The position numbers and the translations under genes were made by a program. Positions 46,205 to 54,366 of a DNA stretch of 64,000 bases are shown piece by piece. The first letter of the stretch is position 1. Every line of letters starts with the position of its first letter. Source of the stretch: UBA11606 sp964513285 (GTDB taxonomy: Bacteria > Actinomycetota > Acidimicrobiia > Acidimicrobiales > Aldehydirespiratoraceae); the NCBI GenBank assembly GCA_964513285.1, contig CAZEML010000001.1, positions 1-64,000 on the forward strand, written 5' to 3'. A model generated the notes under the pieces. It was not told the DNA's origin. It worked only from the letters and a program-made list of their open reading frames with translations, and ran no database searches.

Positions 46205-46672
46205 TCAGGTACCCCCGGGCGCCGGCCCTTCTCGTCCGAGGATCTTCCCGATGTCCCGTGCCAGCTCGATCGTCTCCTGCGCGTCCCCGAGGGGCGGGGT
46301 CCCCAACGGGTCGAGCATCACCGTCTTCCCATCGGCCAACCGGAGCGCGGGAATGGAGCGGCCGCGTGCGGTCCGCTGCGCGACGCCGATGTGGGCGATG
46401 TCTGCCGACGCAATCCGGTCGACTCGCAAGAGCGACCGTCGGATCTCGACACCATCAGCATCGACTCGGACGCTGGGCACGAGGTACAAGGTGGACGCGG
46501 CGATGCCGAGCACCCACACGGCGATGGTTGCCAGCGGCGAGGTCGAGTCGTCCGACAACCAGACGACGCTCGCTCCACTGATGATGATGGCGACGCCGCC
46601 GAACGCGATCACTGGGCCGATCCGCCCATGCCTGACCCCTTCGAGCAACGGGCGCTCCCGCCGAGCGAGCAT
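46205..46672 (-). CDS. Small membrane protein with PH-like domain
   Basis: 155 residues from ATG 46672; its start overlaps the TGA of the upstream MaoC-like gene by one base, so translation is probably coupled. Two hydrophobic segments ('IGPVIAFGGVAIIISGASVV', 'LATIAVWVLGIAASTLYLV') are followed by a beta-rich part ('VRVDADGVEIRRSLLRVDRI', 'ALRLADGKTVMLDPLG') like the PH-type domains of actinobacterial membrane proteins. Function unknown. Confidence 0.75.
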   Translation of the reverse strand: MLARRERPLLEGVRHGRIGPVIAFGGVAIIISGASVVWLSDDSTSPLATIAVWVLGIAASTLYLVPSVRVDADGVEIRRSLLRVDRIASADIAHIGVAQRTARGRSIPALRLADGKTVMLDPLGTPPLGDAQETIELARDIGKILGREGPAPGGT

Positions 46673-47382
46673 CAGGCCTCCCGTGCGCGGAGACGAACGA
46701 TCGCCTCGTGTTCCACCGCGCAGACGACACGATCGTCGACCGTCATCCGCATGTCGACGACTGCTCGCTCCCCCGACCGGGTGTCGAAGCGATCGATCTC
46801 CCAGGACTCGACCACCACGGTCGCACCCGGCGCGACGGCACCGAGGTGACGGATCCGGCTCCGGGTGTGCACCCACGCACCGTCGATCAGTTGGGTGGCG
46901 AAGACCCGGTTGGCGAGCGAGGGCCACACCGACGGGTGCACGAGATCGTCCTCGGGATACAGCGACAGATCCTCACCAGCGCGGGCCGCGTAGCCCACCC
47001 AGCGGTCGCTGAGCTCGACGACGAGCGGCTCGAGTCGGTCCCCCGACGGCTCGCCCGGCTCGACCACGGTTCGCTCCGGCACGAGGCGGGCGCACAGACG
47101 GTCGCCGACCGTGGCCGTCACCTCGTCGGGCCCGCCCGAGACGACGACGGGTTCGTCGGCCAGGACCGGCCCGCGGAACCAGACCTCGTGGCCGCCGTTG
47201 GTGACCCAGTCACGACCCCACGCCGCCGCGACAGGGCGGGTCAGATAGGCGAAGACGGTCGTGCCGGCCACGACCGCACCCGCATAGCCGGCCGCCAGGC
47301 CACCCTCGACGGTGTGGACCGGATTGTCGGCATGTTCGGGCAGGTTGACCGCTGCGATCGACCAGCTCGGGAAGGACTCCAT
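46672..47382 (-). CDS. MaoC-like / hotdog-fold protein
   Basis: 236 residues from ATG 47382; the longer upstream frame overlaps the divergent azlC gene and is rejected. The first half has the hydratase-2 pattern 'NPVHTVEGGLAAGYAGAVVA' then 'GTTVFAYLTRPVAAAWG' and 'EVWFRGPVLADEPVVVSG'. The second half repeats a hotdog-like stretch ('WPSLANRVFATQLIDGAWVH', 'PGATVVVESWEIDRFDTRSG'). Such double-hotdog proteins hydrate enoyl-CoA or act as thioesterases; here the canonical Asp/His pair is incomplete, so activity is uncertain. Confidence 0.65.
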   Translation of the reverse strand: MESFPSWSIAAVNLPEHADNPVHTVEGGLAAGYAGAVVAGTTVFAYLTRPVAAAWGRDWVTNGGHEVWFRGPVLADEPVVVSGGPDEVTATVGDRLCARLVPERTVVEPGEPSGDRLEPLVVELSDRWVGYAARAGEDLSLYPEDDLVHPSVWPSLANRVFATQLIDGAWVHTRSRIRHLGAVAPGATVVVESWEIDRFDTRSGERAVVDMRMTVDDRVVCAVEHEAIVRLRAREA

Positions 47383-47457
47383 CCCGTCATGGTGGCCGAC
47401 GCAGCCGACGCGCGGAAACCGCTGTGATCGTCGGGGACCAGCCGTAGCCTCCGAGCG

Positions 47458-48159
47458 GTGACCGACTTCTCGTTCGATCGGCGAGCGTTCTGGACGGGGT
47501 TCCGCGACGTGATGCCGATCGCGGTGCCCGGCATCCCGTTCGGCTTCGTGCTGGGTGTGGTCATCGCCGACTCCGGGCTCGATCAGCTCGCCGCGTGGGC
47601 GTCCTCGCCGATCATTGCAGCCGGCGCCGCCCAGCTGGCCGCCATCGAACTCCTCGCCGAGTCCGCCAGCGCCGCCGTCGTGCTGGTGACGGTGGCCTTC
47701 ATCAACTCGCGCCACCTGATGTACTCCGCCGCCCTTCGGCCGAAGTTCGCCGGGTTCCCTGGCTGGTTCCGGGTGGTCGGTCCGTACATCCTTCTCGACC
47801 AGTCGTTCGCCCTCGCCATCGCGCAGCCCGACGACCTCGACGACCGCACCCGCATGTGGCACTTCCTCGGGTCGGGCACGTTCCTGTGGGTGATGTGGAT
47901 GTGCGCGACCTTGACCGGCGTTCTCGTCGGTGACGTCACCGAACCGGAGTGGCAACTCGGGTTCGCGGTGCCGATCCTCTTCGGCGGCTTGATGATCTTG
48001 TCGATCACCAACCGGGCCGGGGTCGTCGCCGCGGCGGTCGGCGCGATCGTCTCGGTGCTCGGCGCCGACCTGCCGCAGGGGTCGGGCGTGCTGCTCGCCA
48101 TCGTGTTGGGCGTGGCGGCCGGTGGCTTCATCGAGTCGCGATCGGAGGTCGCGGCATGA
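47458..48159 (+). CDS. azlC: AzlC-family branched-chain amino acid exporter, large subunit
   Basis: 233 residues from GTG 47458. AzlC pattern: 'GFRDVMPIAVPGIPFGFVLG', 'AAGAAQLAAIELL', 'AFINSRHLMYSAALRP' and 'LDQSFALAI', with six or more membrane helices. With AzlD it exports branched-chain amino acids or analogues. Its stop overlaps the azlD start (ATGA), as is usual. Divergent from the MaoC-like gene by 75 bases. Confidence 0.9.
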   Translation: MTDFSFDRRAFWTGFRDVMPIAVPGIPFGFVLGVVIADSGLDQLAAWASSPIIAAGAAQLAAIELLAESASAAVVLVTVAFINSRHLMYSAALRPKFAGFPGWFRVVGPYILLDQSFALAIAQPDDLDDRTRMWHFLGSGTFLWVMWMCATLTGVLVGDVTEPEWQLGFAVPILFGGLMILSITNRAGVVAAAVGAIVSVLGADLPQGSGVLLAIVLGVAAGGFIESRSEVAA

Positions 48160-48470
48160 ACCTGTGGCTCACGATCATCGCGGCCGGCGTCATCACCTAC
48201 CTCACCCGTGCGTCGTTCATCGCCGCAGGTGACCGCGTCACCCTGCCGCCGCGGGTCGAACAGGCCCTCAAGTACGTGGGGCCCGCGTCGTTTGCCGCCA
48301 TCGCCGCCCCGGCGGTGCTCGGCGGCGATCAGTTCGCCGAGTTCGGCGACGACGTTCCCCGCCTGATCGCGGTGCTCGTCGCGGGGACGGTGATCTGGCG
48401 GACTCGTAATGTGCCCGCGAGCCTCGTGGTGGGTATGAGCACGCTGTGGTTGATCCTCTGGGTCAGCTGA
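48156..48470 (+). CDS. azlD: AzlD-family small subunit
   Basis: 104 residues from ATG 48156, overlapping the azlC stop by 4 bases. AzlD pattern: 'AAGVITYLTRASFIAAGDRV', 'ALKYVGPASFAAIAAPAVL' and a C-terminal helix 'GMSTLWLILWVS', three or four membrane helices. It forms the exporter with AzlC. Its last 8 bases overlap the convergent SnoaL-like gene. Confidence 0.9.
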   Translation: MNLWLTIIAAGVITYLTRASFIAAGDRVTLPPRVEQALKYVGPASFAAIAAPAVLGGDQFAEFGDDVPRLIAVLVAGTVIWRTRNVPASLVVGMSTLWLILWVS

Positions 48471-48948
48471 ACTCGCCCATCTTGAGGTGCACGCCCTCGA
48501 TCGAGGCCTGCGGATGCATCTCCTCGAAGGTGCGGGTGTAGCCGGTGTGGGACAGCTTCCATCCCTCGTCGGTCTTCACGTACCGGTCTTCGTAGAACGC
48601 GGCGCCGCGGAGGTTGACGCCGAAGTCGGTGATGATCACCTGATCCTCGAGCTTCCAGATGCCGGTGGCCGTGCCGTCGTCGTAGACGTCGATCTCGGGG
48701 TGGTGACACGCATGGCTCGACAAGAACTGGTCGCGGCCCATGTTCTCGTGCAGGAAGGCGACGATGCCGGCGAGGTCGTCGAAGCTGTAGTCACCGTCGG
48801 AGTACGCCGCCGTGCAGTCGTTGGTCATCACCGTGTGGAGATCGTCGAAGCGGTGTTGGTCGACGAGGCGCAGGTAGGCGTACTTGCAGCGCTTGATCAG
48901 CTCGAGTTCGACGAGCAGGTCGGGCGTGACGGGCAGCTTCTCGGCCAT
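48463..48948 (-). CDS. SnoaL-like (NTF2-fold) protein
   Basis: 161 residues from ATG 48948. NTF2/SnoaL_4 layout: 'LIKRCKYAYLRLVDQHRFDD' helix, 'DCTAAYSDGDYSFDDLAGIV', 'SSHACHHPEIDVYDDGTATG', 'AAFYEDRYVKTDEGWKLSHT'. The central His-rich 'ACHHPEID' is common in the polyketide-cyclase/dehydratase-like branch. Function unknown. It begins 13 bases downstream of the P450 gene, on the same strand, so co-transcription is likely. Confidence 0.8.
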   Translation of the reverse strand: MAEKLPVTPDLLVELELIKRCKYAYLRLVDQHRFDDLHTVMTNDCTAAYSDGDYSFDDLAGIVAFLHENMGRDQFLSSHACHHPEIDVYDDGTATGIWKLEDQVIITDFGVNLRGAAFYEDRYVKTDEGWKLSHTGYTRTFEEMHPQASIEGVHLKMGEFS

Positions 48949-48961
48949 GCCCCATGCTGGC

Positions 48962-50146
48962 TCACGCCGTGAACGGAAGCGATTCGTAGCGCCGGACGAA
49001 CCCGCCCGGCGCGAACCGCCCGGCGGCCGCATCGACCTCGAAGTCGGGGAAGCGCTCGAGCATCCGGGCGAGGGCGACCCGTCCTTGGAGCCGGGCCGCC
49101 GCCGCGCCGAGACAGTGATGGGCGCCGTATCCCAGGCTCAGCATCTTGTCGATGTCGCGGCGAACGTCGAGCTGCGCCGCGTCGTCGCCGAACTCCCGCT
49201 CGTCGCGGTTCGCCGAGCCGTAGAGGAGCAACACCTTCTCGCCGGCCGGAACCACGACGTCGCCGATCTCGACATCGCTGGTGGTGGTTCGGGCGAGGTT
49301 CTGCACCGGCGAGGTCAGCCGGAGGAGCTCTTCGACCGCTGCCGCCATGCGCGACGGTTCGTCGAGCAGGACCTGCCGCTGATCTCGGTGGGCGGTGAGC
49401 AACTCCGCCGACCCACCGAGCAGCCCGGTCATGGTGTCGTTGCCGCCGGTGACCATCGTGAAGACGAACCCGACGACCCACCCGGCCGAGACGACGTCCT
49501 CCCCCACCTCGACCAGATCGGTGATGAGGTCCTCGCCGGGCTCGGTCTTCTTGAGCTCCATCAGTTCGGCGGCGAACCCCAGCAGCGCCATCGTTGCGTC
49601 CATCGCCGACTCGAACGACCCTTCGGCGTTGGCGGCGACGATCGCGTTGGTCCACTCGTCGAAGCTCGACCGGGTCTCGACCGGGACCCCGAGATAGTGG
49701 GCGACGACGAACGACGGCAACGGCTTGAACAGCAGCTCGACGATGTCGACAGCCCCGCCGGAGTCCTCGACCCGATCGAGGCGCTCGTCGACGAACGCTC
49801 GCACGGCGTCCTCGATCAGATGCACGCGCCGGGGAGTCATCTGTTTGCCGACCAGGCGCCGCATCGCGGTGTGGTCGGGCGGGTCCATCATCACGATCGG
49901 CTGTTGGCCGTCCTCGAACATCGCCATCGCGTCGGCGTTCGGTGTGAGCCCCTGGGCCGACGAGAACGTGTCGGTGTCGCGGACGGCCGCGAACACGTCG
50001 GCGAACCGCGACAGCACGTAGAAGTCGGTGTTGTCGCCGGCGGCCGGCACGAAGTGCACCGGTGACTCGTCACGCAGACGCCGATAGTCCCCCCATGGCG
50101 ATCGCCACGCCTCGCCACCCCGGAGCTCGAACGCGATGTCGTTCAT
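48962..50146 (-). CDS. Cytochrome P450
   Basis: 394 residues from ATG 50146. P450 motifs: I-helix 'MVTGGNDTMTGLLGGSAELL' (Gly-Gly-x-Asp-Thr), ExxR as 'EELLR', and haem loop 'LGYGAHHCLGAAAARLQG' with the Cys ligand. The usual Phe at the start of the haem loop is Leu. 'VMMDPPDHTAMRRLVGKQMT' is typical of soluble bacterial class I P450s. Ferredoxin partner and substrate are not apparent. Confidence 0.93.
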   Translation of the reverse strand: MNDIAFELRGGEAWRSPWGDYRRLRDESPVHFVPAAGDNTDFYVLSRFADVFAAVRDTDTFSSAQGLTPNADAMAMFEDGQQPIVMMDPPDHTAMRRLVGKQMTPRRVHLIEDAVRAFVDERLDRVEDSGGAVDIVELLFKPLPSFVVAHYLGVPVETRSSFDEWTNAIVAANAEGSFESAMDATMALLGFAAELMELKKTEPGEDLITDLVEVGEDVVSAGWVVGFVFTMVTGGNDTMTGLLGGSAELLTAHRDQRQVLLDEPSRMAAAVEELLRLTSPVQNLARTTTSDVEIGDVVVPAGEKVLLLYGSANRDEREFGDDAAQLDVRRDIDKMLSLGYGAHHCLGAAAARLQGRVALARMLERFPDFEVDAAAGRFAPGGFVRRYESLPFTA

Positions 50147-50202
50147 GGCCCGAGTTGACCGGCTCCGCCGCCGCTCGGTCAATTCGATCCCGAGCGCGGC
50201 AC

Positions 50203-50224
50203 GGGCCGGGATCGCTCCCGGCCC
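50203..50224. terminator. Hairpin between glutathione peroxidase and P450 genes
   Basis: Perfect 9-bp stem GGGCCGGGA / TCCCGGCCC with a 4-base loop, 22 bases downstream of the peroxidase stop. No T-run follows, so factor-independent termination is uncertain. Confidence 0.5.
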
Positions 50225-50246
50225 GCGACACTCGTCTTCGAGAGAC

Positions 50247-50723
50247 TCAGCCCAGCAGGTCGCCGAGCTGCTCCGCGATTTCTTCGGGCGTGATCATCGG
50301 GTTGAACCGGGCCACGACCTCACCGCTCGAGTTCACGAGGAACTTCTCGAAGTTCCAGGTGATGTCGTTGGTCTCGCCGTCACCGGGCTGCTCGCTGCGG
50401 AGCCACTGGTAGAGCTCGGCCGCCTCGTCGCCGTTGACGTCGATCTTGGCGAACATCGGGAAGTCGATGTTGTAGTTGTCGGTGACGAAGGCCCGGATCT
50501 CTTCAGCGGAGCCGGGTTCCTGGCCGCCGAACTGGTTGCACGGGAAGCCCAGGACGCGGACCCCGTTGTCGTCGTGATGAAGCGTACGCAGACCTGCGTA
50601 CTGAGGCGTGAGGCCTCAAGCGGAAGCGACGTTGACGACGAGACAGGCCTGGTCGGCGAAGTCCGAGAAGGACACCTGCTCACCCTCAAGCGACGCCATG
50701 GTGAAGTCATGGAATCGGCTCAT
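50247..50723 (-). CDS. Glutathione peroxidase, selenocysteine-containing (UGA at residue 36)
   Basis: 158 residues from ATG 50723 when TGA at 50616-50618 is read as selenocysteine (U36). The frame is open on both sides and matches the family throughout: 'VVNVAS' + 'A', U36, 'GLTPQYAGL', 'VLGFPCNQFGGQEPG', 'NYNIDFPMFAKIDVNGD' and 'ITWNFEKFLVNSSGEVVARF'. Known enzymes carry Cys or Sec exactly at this position. The other catalytic residues are Gln68, Trp123 and Asn124. A SECIS-like hairpin begins 15 bases after the TGA. It should reduce peroxides with a thiol donor in the cytoplasm. Lies 21 bases after the TauD-like gene. Requires selA/selB/selC/selD, which are not in this window. Confidence 0.93.
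50584..50601 (-). promoter_or_regulatory. Bacterial SECIS element
   Basis: Read on the minus strand: GTACGC - AGGTCT - GCGTAC, a 6-bp perfect stem with a 6-base loop. It begins 15 bases after the UGA codon, inside the coding sequence. The 10-base apex GCAGGTCTGC is identical to the apex of the E. coli fdhF SECIS hairpin as I know it, including the Gly/Uri residues SelB contacts (loop G and U). In fdhF the loop lies three bases closer to the UGA. The UGA itself can pair in a smaller upstream hairpin (TGAGGC / GCCTCA). Confidence 0.88.
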
Positions 50724-50744
50724 GGCCGAGGATGGTAGCGCGGG

Positions 50745-51779
50745 CTACGCCTTGGTCCGGCGGGCGGACCAATGGGCGGTGGCACCGGCGGCCTGGAAGC
50801 GCTCCGGACGGTCTTCGGGGCCGAGGATCTCGGTCGCCAGCCACAACCGCTTCAACCACCGGACCCGGCCTGAGTCGGTGTCGTCGACGTAGGGCTTGCG
50901 GCCGTGCAGCACGTGGTAGTTGTTCACGAACTGCATGTCGCCGGCGTCGAAGGTCATCTCGACCCAGTGATCGGGATCGTCGACGAGGGCGGAGTAGGCC
51001 TTCATCGCCGCCCGCTGGGTCTCGGTGAGTCGAGGGGCCTCTTCGTGGCGCTGCGACGCGAGGATGAACTGCGGGATGTAGCGCACGAAGAGGCGACCGT
51101 CCTGCCGGCTGAACGCGGGCACGTGGTAGTACGGCTTGCCGTCCTTGGCCTGCTCGCCGCGGAAGTCGTACGGGAGTCCCTCATAGAGCGCGCCGGCGAG
51201 TTCGGGATCGGACTCGACGAGCAGGTTGTGGCAGAGCAAGGCGTTGGAGATCAGGCTCTCGCCACCGGACACACCCGGATCGAGGCACAGCAGCCCGACC
51301 AGATCCGAGCCGTCGGAGTGGAAGCCGAGTCCGGCGCCACCGATCTCGTTGCCGCGGGCGGTCGGGTCGTCGATCGACTTGCCCTGATCCTTCACGTCGC
51401 CGAGGAGATGCCCCTTGGCGTTCTGGGGCCACGGCACGCCGAGGTGCAGCCCGACGCCCCAGTAGATCCAGGACGAGTCCTCGGGGCCGAGCCGGTCGAC
51501 GGGCAGGCCCGAGATCCGTTGAAAGCCGCGGCCGTTGATCAGTTCCTGCGCGATGCCGTCGAGGACCGGCACGAGCGTGTCGAGCGGGAAGTGTTCCTTG
51601 TCGACGTCGAGCACCTCGTCGGTGTGGGCGCGGGCGACGGCGAGCGCCGCCTCGAGCTCGGCGATCTCGGCGTCGGTCAGACGATGGGTCCAGACCTCGG
51701 GGTCGACGACGTCGGCCGCTCGCCATTCGGCGTGGCGTTCGAGCGGGTTGACCTCGGCGGCGCTGAGGGCGGTGGCCAT
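50745..51779 (-). CDS. TauD/TfdA-family 2OG-Fe(II) oxygenase
   Basis: 344 residues from ATG 51779, with GGGAG upstream; longer frames overlap the amidohydrolase gene. Iron site 'LGFHSDGSDLVGLLCLDPG' (His-x-Asp) and the distal His in 'FVNNYHVLHGRKPY'. The 2OG-binding Arg is in 'RVRWLKRLWLA'. 'NGRGFQRISGLPVDRLGPED' is the typical N-terminal part of TfdA-type dioxygenases. Substrate unknown. It sits 2 bases after the amidohydrolase stop and 21 before the peroxidase start, giving a three-gene operon. Confidence 0.9.
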   Translation of the reverse strand: MATALSAAEVNPLERHAEWRAADVVDPEVWTHRLTDAEIAELEAALAVARAHTDEVLDVDKEHFPLDTLVPVLDGIAQELINGRGFQRISGLPVDRLGPEDSSWIYWGVGLHLGVPWPQNAKGHLLGDVKDQGKSIDDPTARGNEIGGAGLGFHSDGSDLVGLLCLDPGVSGGESLISNALLCHNLLVESDPELAGALYEGLPYDFRGEQAKDGKPYYHVPAFSRQDGRLFVRYIPQFILASQRHEEAPRLTETQRAAMKAYSALVDDPDHWVEMTFDAGDMQFVNNYHVLHGRKPYVDDTDSGRVRWLKRLWLATEILGPEDRPERFQAAGATAHWSARRTKA

Positions 51780-51781
51780 GT

Positions 51782-53515
51782 TCAGGCTCCCTTCGCTGCG
51801 GTCGGCGCGGGCTGGGCGCCGCGGACGAGACCGCCGGGCAGCTCGCCGGTGGCGACCCCTTCGGCGTAGGTCTCGGTGCCGGCGACGAAGGTGTGGGCGT
51901 AGCCGTCGGCCCGCTGGACCACTCGGCGACCGCCGGCCGGCAGGTCGTACAGCAGCTCGGGCTGATGCACTCGGAGCCGGTCGAAGTCGATGATGTTGAT
52001 GTCGGCCCGGTAGCCGGGGGCGAGCACACCGCGATCCTCGAGGCCGACGAGGCGCGCGGTGTCGCGGCACTGGCGTTGGATCAGGAACTCGACGTCGATG
52101 CGCTCGCCGTCGCGGTCACGACCCCAGTGCTGCAGCAGCGTGGTCGGGAACGAGCCGTCACAGATCGTGCCGACATGGGCGCCACCGTCGGACAAGGCCG
52201 GGACCGTGTACGGATGGGTGAGCAGCTCACGGGTGCCGTCGAGGTTGCCCTGCCCGTAGTTGGAGAACGGCACCCACAGCATCGCGGTGCCGTCGTTCTC
52301 GAGCATCGCGTCGAGCGCGACCTCGGCCGGCGCTCGTCCCTCGCGGGCGGCGATCGCGGCCATCGTGTTGGCCATGTCGGGCTCGTAGTTCGGGCTCTCG
52401 CCGAGGGCGAACATGATGTCGAACTTCTCGATGAGTCGGCCGCCGACCGCCTGCATGTCCTTGCCGCCGGCCGCCTCGAGCAGACGGGCCCGGAACGCGG
52501 GATCCCGCAGGGCGGCGGTGCGGTCGTCCTTGGGCAGGTCGGCGATCTCGCGGAACACCGGGTTGACCAGGAAGGGGTTGAGCGTGCACTCGAACCCGAG
52601 CAGCACCCCGATCGGCCGCACCGCGGTCTGGCCGGTGACGGTGAGGCCGTCGGAGCGAGCGGACTCGATGTGGCCGAGGATCGCGCGGTGGTAGTCGTAG
52701 CCACGAGGCGACTCGACGAGGGTGAAGCTGATCGGGCGGCCCGACGACTCCGTCATCGCCCGCACGATCGCGAACTCACCATCGATGTCGGTGAAGTCGC
52801 TGACCAGCTGCAACACGCCCTTGCCGGTCGTGCCGATCGCTTCGGCGATCCCCACCAGCTCCTCGCGAGCGGCGGTGAGGGTCGGGGTCGGTTCGCCGAG
52901 CGAGGTCTTGTGGTTCTGGGTCCGACTGGTCGTGAACCCGAGAAAGCCGGCATCGACCCCTTCGGCCGCGAGCCGGCCCATCTCGGCGATGTCGCTCGGG
53001 GTCGCGTCCTCGCCCTTGGCGCCCCGCTCCCCCATCACGTGCAACCGCAGCGCCGCGTGGGGCACCTGGGCGGCGATGTCCATGTCCTTGGGTCCGCCGA
53101 GTGCGTCGAGGTACTCGGGCAGCGAGTTCCAGTTCCAGGCGAGCCCTTCGTGGAGTGCGGTGCCGGGGATGTCCTCCACCCCCTCCATCAACTGCACGAG
53201 CCGGTCGTGGTCGGTGTCGTGCACCGGGGCGAACCCGACGCCGCAGTTGCCGAACACGACCGTGGTGACCCCATGCCACGACGACGGCTGCATCGTCGCC
53301 TCCCACGTGGCCTGGCCGTCGTAGTGGGTGTGCACGTCGACGAACCCGGGCGCGACCACGGCGCCATCGGCGTCGACCTCACGGTGGGCGGACCCCTCGA
53401 CCCGCCCGACCTCGGTGATGACACCGTCACGGACGGCCACATCGGCGGTGCGACGGGCCGAGCCGGTGCCGTCGATCACCGTTCCGCCGCGGATGATCAG
53501 ATCATGTTCAGCCAT
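51782..53515 (-). CDS. Amidohydrolase, D-aminoacylase/dihydroorotase-like
   Basis: 577 residues. Composite-domain amidohydrolase: 'DLIIRGGTVIDGTGSARRTA' start, metal motif 'VVAPGFVDVHTHYDGQATWE', then 'HGVTTVVFGNCGVGFAPV' and late 'PALSDGGAHVGTICDGSFPT' with the catalytic Asp. It closes with 'GVLAPGYRADINIID'. The 'GNCGVGFAP' stretch with Cys as metal ligand is typical of N-acyl-D-amino-acid deacylases. The exact substrate is unknown. First gene of the operon that includes the TauD-like oxygenase and the selenoprotein. Confidence 0.9.
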   Translation of the reverse strand: MAEHDLIIRGGTVIDGTGSARRTADVAVRDGVITEVGRVEGSAHREVDADGAVVAPGFVDVHTHYDGQATWEATMQPSSWHGVTTVVFGNCGVGFAPVHDTDHDRLVQLMEGVEDIPGTALHEGLAWNWNSLPEYLDALGGPKDMDIAAQVPHAALRLHVMGERGAKGEDATPSDIAEMGRLAAEGVDAGFLGFTTSRTQNHKTSLGEPTPTLTAAREELVGIAEAIGTTGKGVLQLVSDFTDIDGEFAIVRAMTESSGRPISFTLVESPRGYDYHRAILGHIESARSDGLTVTGQTAVRPIGVLLGFECTLNPFLVNPVFREIADLPKDDRTAALRDPAFRARLLEAAGGKDMQAVGGRLIEKFDIMFALGESPNYEPDMANTMAAIAAREGRAPAEVALDAMLENDGTAMLWVPFSNYGQGNLDGTRELLTHPYTVPALSDGGAHVGTICDGSFPTTLLQHWGRDRDGERIDVEFLIQRQCRDTARLVGLEDRGVLAPGYRADINIIDFDRLRVHQPELLYDLPAGGRRVVQRADGYAHTFVAGTETYAEGVATGELPGGLVRGAQPAPTAAKGA

Positions 53516-53571
53516 GCCTCCATTGTCGCGAAGGGTGTGTCTGGAGTCACTTTCGTGGCACGCTGGGTGGG

Positions 53572-54342
53572 ATGTCTCGGCCCTCCGTCTTCCGCCTCGC
53601 CTCTGAGATGACCGCCGTTGGCGAATACGGCTCGTTCCAGGTGAGTGCGCCGCTCCTGCGTCGCTGCCTCCCCCACGGCAACCGGCCGGTTTTCGTCTTG
53701 CCCGGGTTCTTGGCCGGCGATGGCAGCACGGCCCCCTTGCGCAAGAACCTCGAGGAGCTCGGCCACACCGTCTACGGCTGGGAACTCGGCCGGAACCTCG
53801 GTCCGACGCCGGAGATCCTCGACGGCATGGTCGAGCGGCTCGACGAGCTCAACCAGAAGCACGGCCGCATCGATGTCGTCGGCTGGAGCCTCGGCGGCAT
53901 CTTCGCCCGCGAGCTCGCTCGGCTGGCGCCCCACACGATCCGCCAGGTGATCACCCTGGGCAGCCCGTTCCAGATCGAGACGCCGACCGATTCCAACGCG
54001 TCGCCGATCTACCGCAGCCTCAGCCATCTGCACGCACCCCACCTCGAGATGCGGGTGCCCGCCTATGTGCGCGAGGAGCTGCCCGTGCCGGCGACCTCGA
54101 TCTACACCCGGGCCGATGGCGTCGTGCGCTGGCACCACTGCCTCAACCACGACACCCCGTTCACCGAGAACGTCGAGGTCTACGGCAGCCACTGTGGTCT
54201 CGGGTTCAACCTGGCGGCGCTGCTCGTGGTCGCCGATCGGCTCGCTCAGCCCGAGGGTGAGTGGACCCCGTTCCGCGTGCGCCGCAAGCTGCGGGCCTTC
54301 TTCCCGAACGCGCCGGTCTTCCGAGTTCCGACCGACGCCTGA
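53572..54342 (+). CDS. Alpha/beta-hydrolase, lipase/esterase-like
   Basis: 256 residues. 'RPVFVLPGFLAGDGSTAPLR' near the start, nucleophile loop 'DVVGWSLGGIFARELARLAP' (GWSLG), 'QVITLGSPF', an acidic residue in 'TSIYTRADGVVRWHHCL' and the final His in 'EVYGSHCGLGFN'. This layout resembles the PGAP1/triacylglycerol-lipase-like group of membrane-active hydrolases. No signal peptide. Substrate probably a lipid ester. Divergent from the amidohydrolase by 56 bases. Confidence 0.85.
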   Translation: MSRPSVFRLASEMTAVGEYGSFQVSAPLLRRCLPHGNRPVFVLPGFLAGDGSTAPLRKNLEELGHTVYGWELGRNLGPTPEILDGMVERLDELNQKHGRIDVVGWSLGGIFARELARLAPHTIRQVITLGSPFQIETPTDSNASPIYRSLSHLHAPHLEMRVPAYVREELPVPATSIYTRADGVVRWHHCLNHDTPFTENVEVYGSHCGLGFNLAALLVVADRLAQPEGEWTPFRVRRKLRAFFPNAPVFRVPTDA

Positions 54343-54366
54343 TCACCCCGCAGGCCGACGTCCGGG

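Noticed and set aside
50608..50892. Plus-strand open frames opposite the peroxidase N-terminus
   Set aside because: No family features, and they lie opposite the well-supported selenoprotein and TauD-like genes.
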